This document shows, piece by piece, positions 35,601 through 47,834 of a DNA stretch of 64,000 nt (position 1 is its first letter; each line of letters starts with the position of its first letter). Under the pieces are notes generated by a model. It saw only the letters and a list, made by a program, of their open reading frames with translations, had not been told where the DNA came from and did no database searches. The stretch covers positions 1 through 64,000 of the forward strand of contig JADGJC010000130.1 of assembly GCA_027596075.1 (NCBI GenBank). The letters are read 5' to 3'. The position numbers and the translations under genes were made by a program. The DNA is from Rhizophlyctis rosea (taxonomy: Eukaryota; Chytridiomycota; Chytridiomycetes; Rhizophlyctidales; Rhizophlyctidaceae).

Positions 35601-38600
35601 AGCGCATCTCCCCGCCGTCCACAGCGACCTGGAATTTAGCATTTTCAGGATCAGAGATAAACGCATCATGGGGTGATTAGGTAGGTGGACATACCTGAGA
35701 TCCAACTGTGTAAATGAGCTGGTACTTCACATGCAAGATCTCGTCAGACTCATCCAGAACGTCCCAAACATTGCTATCGATCCAATTCTGCAACCCCACC
35801 AGACCGCGCCCCAGCTCAACTTCCCCTCTCCGACAATGTTCAACTCCCTTGAGTTTGAAGGAAAGCCGATGTTGAGGTACTGTAATGACTACGCCGCGCT
35901 GCTTCATGCAATCGATGTACATCGCGCTCGTGGCAGAAATATCGATATTCATATCTCGGTGGCATGGCAAAAAGTAGACCGATCGACCCAAAAGCCCTCC
36001 CAATTTCTGCACCAATGACTCATAATTCACCTCCAGAAGCGACTTGAGGACCGTTAGTCGGACAACCTTGTTGCCATCCGCCAGCGCCATCACCACCAAA
36101 GGAATGATCACAGTCGTCTTTCCTTCCCCCATGTTCAGTTGCATCACCATGTTCCGATCTGCATCACCATTAGCGCTTCCGCCCGCGATCATTTTCCGCG
36201 CGACGTCAACTTGAATTGGTCGTATGGCAATATTGTTCTCAAACTCAAAAAAAAGCCAGTCCGGGTGAGATTTTGGGCTCCAGTTCTCATGAATCTTATA
36301 AGCCAGCTCTTTCTTCAAAGCCACATCTCCCCCCCTGCCACTGCGAAGATAGTTGATGCACCGCACAGCGCGCTGCTCGCACGTCCAAAGAACAACGGCT
36401 GCTCCAATCAGATCTCTGATTTCGTCAGGAAGATTTCTATCTAAAAGTAAGGGTAGGATGGTGACACGCGTGGGTCTAAACCACAGCCCAGCATGCATCA
36501 GCGCCTTTCCCAACCCATCCCCCTCCGCCGGACAGAATGTGTCTACAGCTAACTCCCAGAATTCTTGTGCCTTGTTCGAAAAGGCCCCTCGCTGAGATGT
36601 CATCATCCCCAGGAGGTCCCCATTTGCTAGTGCACTCTGTGTATCCGTTGCCGCTCCACAATAAGCCTCCCAACTCCGTTTAATGGTAGTGTGAAAGTGC
36701 CGTCCGACAGAAAAATTCGTACGAATATGCAGTGGCATCGGCTGGTCCTCGCTCTGATGGCTTTGTGGCACACTTGTCGCCTCGAAGAGGGAAGCAAAGA
36801 CATTTCTCCCACCATCTCCGAAATATCGCGTGGCCTCCAACAACAAGGCATCTGTCAATCTTATTGGCCGACGGGTGGGGTGCGGCATTTCAAAACCAAT
36901 TGGGTGCTGATGACTGGTAACGTGTCGATGTGAATGAGGGAAAGATTCGGGAAGGGCTCGCGCACGGCGGGGAACATTCTGGACCCCATAATCTACCCTC
37001 TCAAGAAACGTCTTTAACTCTAGGTTTTGATACCATGTGGCTAGCAGGGATTTCACCTTCCGACGAGCTTCTGCAGTGCTGATGGTCAACGCACCAGTGA
37101 ATGCTGATGTGTCGCAAGTATCTGTTGGCCACGTGGCGCTCAACCTCTCTGTTATGATGCTGACTTCATCATCTCTTAGCGTTGTGAACTCCCGTTGGCG
37201 CCTGACTTCGAACTGTTGCTGAGTCTCAGTCGGTGATTTATTGCACAGTGATTGAAGTGGCATCTCCTGCCTAGACGAACATAGAAGAGCCTCCCGAATT
37301 GATCGTGTTTCATAGTGACAGGCTGGCAACTCCTTCCAGTGTGTTGTGTTGGGCGGTGGGGGCCAATCAAAGCTCGCACTGTTCACGGCTATGGCGTGTA
37401 ACCCTAGTAGCTCTTTGATCACCTCCTTCCCTCGTACAAATGCCACCAGCGACAACAAGATGGTCACTTGGCACTTGTCTTCATTGCAGCTGACATTCCG
37501 AGCAGCCTCATAAATTTCAAACCACGTTGCACGAAAGTCAATGCGTTTAGTGACTCTCGGATCGAAGTCGGTTAAAGATGCCATGCGTACTAGTTCCTTC
37601 CCTCCTTGCATCATGAAAACCGCCAACGACACATCCCGAAACTTCCCCGAAGTCCAGCTGTTACAAACATCACCAATCAACATTGCCGATTGAAGTGTCT
37701 CTCCGTCACCTCTGACACGTGCCGAAACATTTCTGGTAATGGGATAGTGCTCCGTACCGAAAAGCCCTTCCAGCCGTCATCCTGGTGAATAGCAACCAAT
37801 ATATCGCCAGTGCGCCTTCAGCGATAGCTCCCTCTGCCCGTGATCCACTCTTCCCGCGGAGCTCATGTTCCCAAATCGCAACTTTTCGCTTGTCTCCCTG
37901 ATCCGATCTACCAGCAAAGTGTAACCGTCCGCAGCTGCTATCGAGGTAATTGCTTTGGGCCACGTTACATCTTGCATTTTTTTGAGATGCATTGGATAGA
38001 ACCTTCTGTCTGGGCTAAGCCGGCGGATAGACTCCAAAATGCGTTCGCCAGAAGCAGAGAGGGGTCTCTGGCGTCGACAGGTAGGGGATTGGAGAAGTTT
38101 AAACGCCATTTCGAAACCCGTCAGACCGGTAAAGGGATCAGGAAGGAAATAAGATGTGTGGGCATGCAGGAGAGCAAGATATAGCCAGGCCTCATGGGAC
38201 TCCTCGGCGCGTAACCGTCCTCCCGGGATGTCGATATCATATATGAAGCAGGGCGGGTCGTGAAGCGATGTCAATTGAATAGTGGATTCATGATGGCCTT
38301 TCGCCGAACTGACCTCAACTTCGCCATGCGGTGCTAACAACTTTCTGCTGATAGTTTCTTCGCATTCCAGCTTAATAACTAACCCCTTATCTAATCCGAT
38401 GTGAGTTCCATACTGCTGTTGATCGTCTACATACCATCCCGGCCATTCTCTCGACCAAAGTTTCCCCCGTTCATGTTCAAACTGTAGTCCCAACCGCGGA
38501 AGTTCAATGACAAGTCCATTTGTTGTGGGGTCTCGCAGTACATGCACCCATAATTCGTCCTCCAGCCGGTTTATCCCTCCGCGGAAAATTGTTTGAAACG

Positions 38601-41600
38601 ATTTGCTACTGTAATCAACGAAAATCCGCCCAGAGGAGACTTCGCTGAGTGTCCGGTCTGTCATAGGCATTTGATAGGTTGGGATGACGAGGAAGTCGTT
38701 GTCCATGAATGAGACTGAGTAGAACTCTAAAATCTCGGCACCGTTGCCTTTCCTCATCTTCAACCAGTGGCTATTGTTGTTTGTCAGCTGTGGTGGCAGG
38801 TCTCCAATGAGATGGCGATAGGAAAGGTACGTCCAATCTTGCGAATCCACTTCTCGACGTGCGGTGATGATGAGCTTTGGACCTTCCTTTCGAAACGTGT
38901 ATCGTAAACCGCGGAATGAATGGATTGTGGTGAAGGCACCTTGAGCATATAAGGACGGCCGAACATCTATAACGTTGCTTCCGAAAATTCTCACAAAATC
39001 ACCGTGCTTGACAATATCTTCTGGGAGCCGCCCCATCGGTTGTCCATTCACCAGAAACTCTCCGGACCATACATTGATATGTATCATGCCCCCATCATCG
39101 TCATCCATAGTGTATGCCGCCCTGAACCACTGATTCTGCTTCCCGTGCAGATGAGCCCACTGCGCTATGTTCAACTTCCCGAGATTCCCGCAAACGCGAT
39201 GGACGAAGTCATCCAAGTCGCTTGGTCTGTCTTTCAGGGTTTCCATCAAGGTTGGTGATAATGCCCACCCCACTCTCCGCACCCGCCGTAACTCATGTCG
39301 AAGAGATGCTGGAAGGTGTGATGCCCGCGCTTCATTCAGAAGTAGATTGTCATGGATGATCTGCGTAAACTTCAGCCAGTTGCTGACGCTAGACGGGCTC
39401 CCCAAGACCAAGCCCACGTCCTCCGTGTCAACATTGAATGTCAACGCCCCGCATACAGCAACCTCCACAAGCTTTTGACGCAGATGTCTTGTACCTTCCG
39501 ATACCGAATCGGCCGCGTTCGCAATTACTCCCTCGATCTTTTCCACCCATCCCCACGCCACTAACCGACATGCTGCGAGCAGAGTAGCTGGAGCATCATG
39601 ATCCACCGCAAACGATAGCAGCCGGAGAGTAACATCAATGATCCCGAGCAGAACATTCGGTTCTTGCCAGTTATCCATACACCCCATCAAGGTCTCACCA
39701 AGAGCTGCTGTGAGCGTCTCCACGAACGGACCTTCTCCCAAATCTTGATGTGCGTCCCGGAGCAGCTTACGACCAATCCTACTTCCCGGCGGCCCACATT
39801 GCCACAGCGCTTGCTGTATGAGCGCTACGACCGCCTGCTCCTTCAAAGACAAGGATTGTGTCATATACACCTTACAGATATTCCTAAGCTGCAATCTATG
39901 TCCCGCCCGCAAATAACCGAAAGAAAGGTATTCCGCCAGTGGGATCTCGAGTGGGCAGGAGTTCTGAGTTGCAATGACGTCGTTTTCACTATGATCCGTG
40001 TCATCAATCATCCACTGTAGTTTCCCGTAATGCACAGATTCAGCTTGTACAGTGCACTGTTGTTGGACATTGGCCGCCCTGAGGTTGAACACTTTCTTCT
40101 TCTCTAAGGATATTCCCACAATATTCAGGGCTGACGGTTTGATCACGTCTTCATCCGTTGGCAACTGCTTTGCGGTGCGACTACGATAATGACTAACTGT
40201 GAACGATTTGTTCGTACTCCCCAACCCAACCAGCACCGGGCCGCCAGACCTCCAACTTCGCAGCTCGGAGTGATTGGACCACACATCAAACACGGGTGTG
40301 TCTTCCTGACGAATTGAGTTGGTGAGTGTCCGCACAAGGAAAAGAGCATCTCGTAACTTTCGGAGAGCTTCCGGCATGCACAACTCGAAGATGACATGAT
40401 TCGCATGGTCGGTGTGGTCCGGTAAAGGCCGTTCGTACACATTGATGGTGATTCCCGCAGCTTGTTTGAGAATTTTGCACCTGGGGCAAGTCTTTGGTTT
40501 GTGTTTACCAGTCCAAGTTTTCGAACATGTCATGCTGTCGTATGTCTTCTTCAGCTGCTTGTATGACCGTATTGCCGCATCACGCTCTGCTCGCTTCTCC
40601 GCTTCCTTTGACCAAATATGCCGCCGGATGTTTCGCACCACCTCCTGCATATCTGCACTTTGCGCTGCGTACCGACACCCGAATGAATTTTCGTCACATG
40701 TACAACCCCATCCAGAATTGAACCCAAATCTGCATTTCCGTCCCGGCAGCTCAGGTACTCTTCAACTTCCAGTTGGTGCCTCATTTCCTCTCGATGCGGC
40801 AGCAGCAAACTGTGGAGTACTTGCGCATCCAGACCGACCCGATGCTCTAACAGGAGGGGATGCTTCGCAGTGGCTACCTTGTCCAATACAATCACTGCAT
40901 CGAATGCCGCCAGCAGCATTCGACTCGAACCCAATGCATCCGACTGTTCACTGTGTATGTAAATATGACTGATTTGTGCCGGTCACCTCCAAGAGCAAAA
41001 GTTGATCAACTGCAGGTCGCAGGCTCAGACATAACTTACCGATAATAAGCTAATGCTTTATCAGCATATATGACAAGCAGGTCGTATATGTCCAGGCAAG
41101 GCTGGGGTGCGCTCTGCTCACTCAGGTTCCGTAGCCATATCTCAACTTCATGCAGAATGCAGCCTATTTGCACCTCTCCCACTGTATCCCGTACAATCTC
41201 AATTCTTGGCTTCGGTGAAATCTTTTCCAGCCAGGCGGAATATACTCCGGAAAATCCATTGGTGCAGCTGGGCCATGAAGAGCAGCAACGATATGCGGCC
41301 ACGAGTTTCTGAGCAGCTGTCGCGAATCGGCCTCGATGTTCAGTGTCGCTGGATCTATCCCCCACGAATGTCCCTCCCCATCTTTCTCTACAATGGCTTC
41401 CCATTCGCCCTTCAGTTGCTGGTGACTTTCCTCCACCTGTCTGGCCGCGTGGCTGATGACAATCTCCGCAATATCCGTCGCAAGCCCACCTGTTCCCAAC
41501 AGAGCCTTCAGTTTGCGCATCCGCCCGGCTACCTTGCCCATCATCTGATATTGCGCTTCAGAAGGAAGAGGCTGCTTCAGACCTTCGTCGCACATGCGCC

Positions 41601-42491
41601 ACAGGAAATGGAGCAAAAACGCCTTATATAAGAGCTTCCCCTCGTTTTCCCCGAAAGCGTGCACGAAGGTTGTGGCCAGCACCACCTTGATGGACATCCA
41701 CATGCCGGAACGTTGAAAGGGCAAACGGGCCTTATGCCACTGGACGTCGTCCCGGATCTTCTTCTCGATGGTTGCAAAGGCTTCGTCACGAATATCCGGG
41801 TCGCAATCCAACGCCGCAAACAACCACTCCATGATGTACTTGGGATCTGTCACCTCTCGTTCTTCTTGCACTTCAGTGCCGGCCTTTCGACTGTAGGGAA
41901 CAACATCCGGGGAGGCGCTGGACGCCAAGATTGTAAGTCGATTCGCCAGAGCGGAAGACCCGGGGAGAAGATCATTTCCAATACGCATGGTGGTTTCTGG
42001 AAAGCTTGCTGCGAGATCGCCGATGCCCCCCATCACTTCACTTGTTTGGCGTGATGCTTGGAAAGCTGACAGATAGGATCCATCGGTTTCGCAGTTGATG
42101 ATGATAGTAGCGTTCTGAGTGACCAAATTAATTTGAGATTGTCTCGGTCTGATATTGCTTCCCCCAATGCTCAATCATGTAACATCTTACCTGAGCCATC
42201 ACGTAAAAGGCGAAAATGTCCCCAGGTCGAAGGGATTTCAGTTGTTGATGGAGCCGTCCAGGCTCTACCGGCCAATCGAGAGCTTCCCAACGGCCCAGCA
42301 GCTCTGTAATACGACTGAAACCATTATGGTGGCTGAACAATGTGCCGAATCTGTCGGCACATTTGACAACCCTTGAGAGGAGGGTCTGGTCGAGGGTTCG
42401 GATTGCTTCGTCTTCAAGCCCGAAGGTGGGAAGTTTCCGCGGAAAGAATACGTGATTGATTGCATACTTCAGTTCCTCTAAAGTAGACATA
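32667..42491 (-). CDS. Giant DUF6606/DUF3638/DUF3645 protein, with apparent lesions
   Basis: Fungal family of ~3,000-residue proteins of unsettled role. The start M-S-T-L-E-E-L-K-Y-A-I-N-H-V-F-F-P-R-K-L-P (ATG 42489-42491) is the DUF6606 N-terminus. The centre has A-L-G-S-S-R-M-L-L-A-A-F-D-A (~40920), then DUF3638 with a helicase-like P-loop N-M-G-E-G-K-T-T (~36130), the acidic box D-E-S-D-E-I (~35740), and a DUF3645/motif-VI-like block H-T-R-G-T-D-L-K-L-P...Q-A-C-M-R-M-R-M-L (~34200-34330). It ends in the family C-terminus, V-A-A-F-S-G-S-L-Y-F and F-L-G-F. ATPase/helicase-like function is inference. The frame is not continuous: frame changes are needed at about 41200-41250, 40680-40750 and 34030-34050, and TGA 37777-37779 interrupts the same frame. 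It may be a decaying gene, or the assembly may contain errors. Confidence 0.88.
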
Positions 42492-43640
42492 TTGAACGTA
42501 TGCAAGCGGCAATTGGGCAGACGTTGCAAGGAGGACAGGTGAGAATATTTGAGCCAGATGTGGTACGAATGGACATAAACTTAAAGACAGGGCCGGTGAG
42601 TAGATGACAGCAGAATCGGCTCAAAAACAACTCCTGAATAGCACTGATCTTACCCCAGAGATCGTAAAAGCTCCGAAGCTCTTACGTACTTGCTTTAATG
42701 AATACAGGGAAAACAGCTATCTATCTGCTTTCTTCATTCCCGACTTGCGATCTGGCTGACGGACTCGGACGGAGAGACCCAACAGAAGTGAAGGAGATGG
42801 ACACTTGCACACCGTTTTGGCACTTTCAGACAAGGAAACGACAGTCTGAGGACATTCGAAGCGGGCAGGTGGAAGAGGCGCAAAGGATAGGTGGGACATG
42901 TGAAACCTTCAACCAACAAGTTTCAAGCTGTCAAAGCTGTCAAACGCGGTGTGGTGGGTGGCGGTGTTTTTGGCTGTGCCACCAATAACGATGGAAACAG
43001 ATCATGGAGATGCATGTGATGATGAATATTGCACACGAAGCATCGACATGTCGCATTGATGGATGGGCTGATATTTTTTTGAGTCCGAGGGCATCCCTGT
43101 CATAAGGCTTGTAGTTTATAAATGGTACATTGGCACACCTCTGATTTTTGGGGTGGATTTTAAGACGTTGGTATTGGGTGGGTTACAGCAACGCATTAAG
43201 TATTGGTACATTTTCCCCCCGCTCTTTCCACGAAGAGTCGCTAAGTTCGACCAGTATTGAGTAGAATTGACCATTGCAAGGATCGCACGATACAGTTCTT
43301 GAAATGCGCACCTTGCGTACTGCAGACTATCTCATTGAGGAGCTCAGAGCTGCGAACACCTGAACACCAAGGACAGCGAGCCCAATCTGGCTATATTTGG
43401 ATATCATTTTGAGGCGACGTCACCGCGATTTGGGAAACTTGACCACATTCCGGCTTACGTCTTCCTCCTTAGCCCACCTGCTCCACCTTGCAAACTCTGC
43501 CCAAACTCATCTGAAGAAACACACAAAGTGAATACTCCTCCGTTGCCACCAATAAAGCAGCGAACAATACTCATAAACCACTTGTCTCGCTCAGACTTTG
43601 ACAAAATCTATCGCACGAATACTGTGTACAAATCTTCAAG
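42492..43640. promoter_or_regulatory. Divergent intergenic region
   Basis: 1.15 kb between the start of the DUF3638 gene (-) and the start of the acyltransferase (+). It should hold both promoters. No coding sequence, clear TATA box or repeat is claimed. Confidence 0.5.
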
Positions 43641-45115
43641 ATGGACCAAGCGACATCTTCCAGCCTCGAAACCTATAAAATCTTTCCAACAAACAAACAC
43701 AATCGACCTCCGCCACCTTTCACCCTCGCACTACATGGTTTCGATTTGATGTGCGGTCCAGTTCAAATCAAAAATCATAGATACTTCCATCCTCCACCCG
43801 ATGCCCTTCCCGCCGTCATAGCAAATTTGAAATCCTCTTTGGCTGAAGCATTGGAGCTGTATCCGCCGATGGCTGGGACGATCAAGCCAAATGAGCATGG
43901 AATAATATGCATCATGTTGGATAAGAGGTCCATTCAAGGAACACCATTTCTTGTGGAAAAGAAGAGCACGCCCTTCGAAAAGGATGTAGATGAGGACGTT
44001 ACTCCTAGACCGAATCAGCCCATGCTGCCTTTGGATTCAACCGCACTGGCCGTAAAGGTCACCCAGGTAGAGTGCATTCGCATGCTATATATTGTCTTGC
44101 TGTCGGGTGAGTGGTTACTCATCCAAATTTCTACTTCTCACAGTTTTCCTGCGGGACGCTTTGCGTAGCCACATCTGTCCACCATCAAGTAACTGACCTT
44201 GCTGGCTTCATGGACTTCCTGGAGCTCTGGTCCCTTATCGCCCGCTCCCCTGCAACCCCCATTGACTTTTCTAAAATCCCCTCGGACTGGACTCACACAC
44301 CTTCCCGCTTCTTTCCTGGTCTTATCCACTCATCCCCAACCGCTCCCCCACCTCCCGGATATGTCATCCTTCCCAACCCTCCAACCGCTCCCCCTGCCCA
44401 CCTCATGGCTGGGTCCGCCATTACCAGATGGAAGCTGACAAAAGCCGATGTAACAAGACTGAAAGACGACTTCTCACCATCCGACAAACAGAGCTGGATT
44501 TCTAGCGGAGATGCTATCGCCACCCTCCTCTGCTCAGCAGTTGCCCGATCTCGTGAACGCGCCTCCATTCCCCGTTATGAAGGCCGCTCCACCCCAGAAT
44601 CCAATGTCGAGGTCCTTGCCATGGCTGCCGATGGCCGGGAACGCTCCCCAAACGGTAGCATGCTCAACGGCCAATACCTCGGCAACGTCAACCCACTTTT
44701 CTTCACCACCCTACCTCGTTCTACCCTTGCATCCTCTACCGCCGAATCCCTTTCCCAAGTTGCAGTCGCAATTCGGACAGAAGTCACCAACCAACTCTCC
44801 ACCACCGCATTAGCCTCCAAGATCTCCTTCTTCGAAAAGCCAGACACGTACCACCCTTGGCGGATTGTCTGGAGCACGGATATCATCATGACGAATTGGT
44901 GCAAGTTTGATTTGAGTGGGCCAAAGCTGGATGTTGGGTGGGGGAAGCCATTTTTGGCAACGAATGGTGGAGGATCGTTCCCGCCTGGATATATTTTGAC
45001 GACACAGGAGAAGGAGACGGGAGATATTTCTGCGATGGTCACGGTGGAGGTTGGCGCGTTGGAGGCGTTAAGGGGCGATGAGACTATGAAGAAGTATGCC
45101 ACTTTGGTTGAGTGA
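43641..45115 (+). CDS. BAHD-family acyltransferase
   Basis: Transfers an acyl group from acyl-CoA to an alcohol or amine of a small molecule. Two exons, 43641-44066 and 44144-45115, joined by a 77-nt GTAGAG...CACAG intron, give 465 residues. The catalytic H-x-x-x-D appears as H-H-Q-V-T-D-L-A-G-F right after the splice. The structural D-F-G-W-G motif appears as L-D-V-G-W-G-K-P near the C-terminus. N-terminal P-L-A/Y-P-P-M-A-G-T-I and R-W-K-L-T-K-A-D also fit the family. Fungal relatives acylate secondary metabolites such as trichothecenes, and plant ones act in phenylpropanoid metabolism. No pathway partners are next to it, so the substrate is unknown. Confidence 0.92.
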
Positions 45116-45830
45116 TCAACGGGCACTCTGGTGTACCTTATATTGGATTGTGTAATTTAATAGACAGACTGTACTGGTACATAACAAAGTCAAATAAAGA
45201 CATCAAATAGTACATTGATTCGAATGCTCAGAAACGAAAATCAGAGAGATATCTCTGTAACAAAAAGATGATGGGAAATGGCATGACTGTTGCATCGCAG
45301 TCGGGGCTTCACAAAGTAGGATGCCCCTTCTAGCAATAGCTCTCAGGCTTCGAGTACTTTTGACGCCAATTTGCATGGACTACGGTAGTCGCGGCCATCC
45401 ATCGATGAATTGCAATCACATATGTAGACATCAGAGAATCATTGAATCTTACTGTCTGAAAAGTTGTATGAACGGTTCACTCTGAGGTAACTTAGCAAAG
45501 TAGCTTTCGTTTCAGGAGTGGTATCGACAGGTGGTGATAAGGCATACCGCATCTGCCTGAATTTGTACACCGCCACTCAGATTGCCGTCATCTTTCACTG
45601 AGAGCAATGGTTCAAGTCGTTGAATCAAATTCAGAAGACACATTTCGGCTTTTGTTACTGTGTTCAAGATGTCAACCATGAGAGTCATGAGTGCGATGGG
45701 GGGCTGTGAAGGGATCTTGTGGGTGGCACAGTCCATGAGTGGCTTGTATGACGCGTCTTCGGGTGTGCCTCCAGGGCTCAATCTCAGATAAAATCCACAG
45801 TCTGAAGCACAGTCCCCATCTCTCGAAGTG
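45116..45830. other. Intergenic DNA
   Basis: No gene recognised downstream of the acyltransferase. The adjacent part presumably holds its 3' UTR. Confidence 0.5.
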
Positions 45831-45835
45831 GGGCT

Positions 45836-45909
45836 GGAGCAGGGGGGCTGCGACATTCCCTCCTAACATGCGCGTTTTTCGGCATGCGGAGGGACGCGGT
45901 TTCGAGTCC
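45836..45909 (+). repeat. SINE-like repeat, copy 1
   Basis: A Pol III-type segment with an A-box-like TGGAGCAGGGG and a B-box-like GGTTTCGAGTCC (45898-45909). It aligns with 56246-56319. Over the last 50 nt (45860-45909 against 56270-56319) only five positions differ and all are transitions. Presence of the same segment at two unrelated intergenic sites indicates a dispersed short element. Confidence 0.65.
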
Positions 45910-46797
45910 AGTCGAGTCTCTCCTGCTTGAAACCTATGAGTACAAGTTCGTGGCTCTATCCTGTGCAGCTTCCCAAATTTTTCATTTTGAATTTTGACTG
46001 TTTGATATATGGCGGGAAGATGAGACCGTGCGGAGGTATGCGACCGTACTTGGAATCTGGGTATTCAATGTAATTGGGTGATAAAACCCTCCTTCCGACT
46101 CCAAAAGATATCAACATGGGGTAAAACTTGAATCCCTCAGTAACTTCATGACTATGCCAAATGCACTCCGCATAGATCTACCGGTATGTAAATTTGGATA
46201 CGGATCTCACGCCCTGATGTAGTATTGTAATCATACGACACAAGCCTCAGCAAAGCGACTTCACAAAGCTGGTGGATATCATGAACACCTGAAAGTCTTT
46301 CAGCGACTGCATTTGTATGAACGCAGATGAAAGTTCGGGAGCTACTCCGCAGAGCCCACCAGGTGATGCTTTGCTCCCATCAAGCAACCCTACTTCAAAG
46401 GTCTTGCACACTATCGATTGCACTTTGACTTTTGATTCCCTCCGCCAAAATTGCTAAGATCTTCAGTGCCTATTGGAAGCTTTGGCACCTCATTCCGGTT
46501 GCACAATAAATAAAATCAATAAATGAAAAACATATCTACAAGCTGCCCCCTCCAGCACTCGGATATGGCGCAAAGCTGATGCTAAATATCATCCCCCCCT
46601 CACTATCTCAGCCCCCAACAAAATACTCAAAACCACAACCTTTCCAGCGATCGTAGCCTCTCAAATCGTCGCATCCCTCACCACCTGATCAACACCCCCA
46701 ACCCCCAAGCCCAACAAAAACCTCAACCTCTTCACACCCACCGTCAACACCGCCATGCAACACCATCCGCACCACTCCACTCGTACACATCCCCCAA
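45910..46797. other. Intergenic DNA
   Basis: No coding sequence that I can support. Frames open on both strands are shadows in C-rich sequence around 46560-46800. Confidence 0.45.
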
Positions 46798-47451
46798 TCA
46801 AAAAAACCCCCAAGGCACCCTCCTGCCCATACCTCGCCGCAAAGCCACCGTCGCCTCCCGATCCGCCTGCGAAACCGCAAACCTCAAAGTGGAGGGAGAG
46901 CCGGTCCCGCCATTCCAATCGGAACGGGAATCGTTGCCGCACCCTGAGCTGCTGGTTCGTTGGCCAAGATGTTCATCAATGTAGCGCGATGAGCTTCTCG
47001 GATTTGTGACGCGGCGGCAATGGGTACTGGTTGCGGTGGTGGTGGCGCTGGCAGGAGAGGTTATGGTACGGGTTGGGGAGTAGGGGCCAGGTGCAAGATG
47101 TGTGGATGCGGGAACTGAGCCGGTTGAGGTGGATAATGTGGTAACGTGGACGGGTGCGCTGTTTGATACCGCATAGCTCGCCGCTTGTATTGTTGCTCCT
47201 GGAGGTGCTCCTTGCCCATTCGCGCCCGACCTGCCGATGCCAATCAAGGCTTTGCTGGACATGGCGGTAGCCTCCGCCGAGTCATTGACAGACGCCATGT
47301 TTGCCGTAATTTGCGCCAACGGTTTCTTTCCAATATCCAGCGCCCCGTGCCCTTTAGATTCATTCCCACCTCTCGTCCCATAATCCGACACCCGTCCGCA
47401 GTCAGCTATGGCTCCTTCGCCTTCACTGTCTGTTGCCGTTTTGTAACTCAT
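46798..47451 (-). other. Ala/Ser/Thr-rich open frame, possible DCP2 tail remnant
   Basis: A 217-residue minus-strand frame rich in Ala, Ser, Thr and Gly with no folded domain. It lies directly downstream of the DCP2 fragment and could be its disordered C-terminal exon (an AG acceptor lies at about 47428). It may equally be a chance frame. There is no independent support. Confidence 0.3.
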
Positions 47452-47830
47452 TACAACCGCCCATTTCGTGTTTTCCCCGTCGCTTCGCCTTCCGATATCG
47501 AATCAATCACTGTCTTAATCCACTCACAAATGCCGTGACCATGTAGATTTTGTGTCGTCCTTCGTGAGGGACGCCGTAATCGTCGTTGTTCCATCCTGGA
47601 AGATCGGATAGTTTGTGCCATTTGATCGCCTGTCACAGACAAGAGACACTTTGTCAATTGGGATTTGACTTGAACCCCAACAATGGAGTGCAACTCACCC
47701 CAATTTCCTTCCTCGTTTGAGAGGCAAACACAGTCATTTCGAACATGCCGAATTGATGTACAATCAGATCCTCTGATCGTTCATCGTTGGTTCCACATAT
47801 TCGTTTTCATGCAAATCAGGACCAATGGTA
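47440..47830 (-). pseudogene. mRNA-decapping enzyme DCP2 fragment (after the Nudix box)
   Basis: DCP2 removes the 5' cap from mRNA. This segment matches the portion just after the Nudix helix: N-E-Y-V-E-P-T-M-N-D-Q-R-I, then a TGA (47764-47766), L-Y-I, a frame change, Q-T-R-K-E-I-G, and an exon with clean splice ends reading I-K-W-H-K-L-S-D-L-P-G-W...K-I-Y-M-V-T-A-F-V. The regulatory N-terminus, Box A and the catalytic Nudix box are absent. The fragment begins within a few bases of the last recognisable eIF2-alpha codons, so two genes have been fused. Retained introns mean the source was genomic DNA, not mRNA. Confidence 0.82.
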
Positions 47831-47834
47831 CTTC

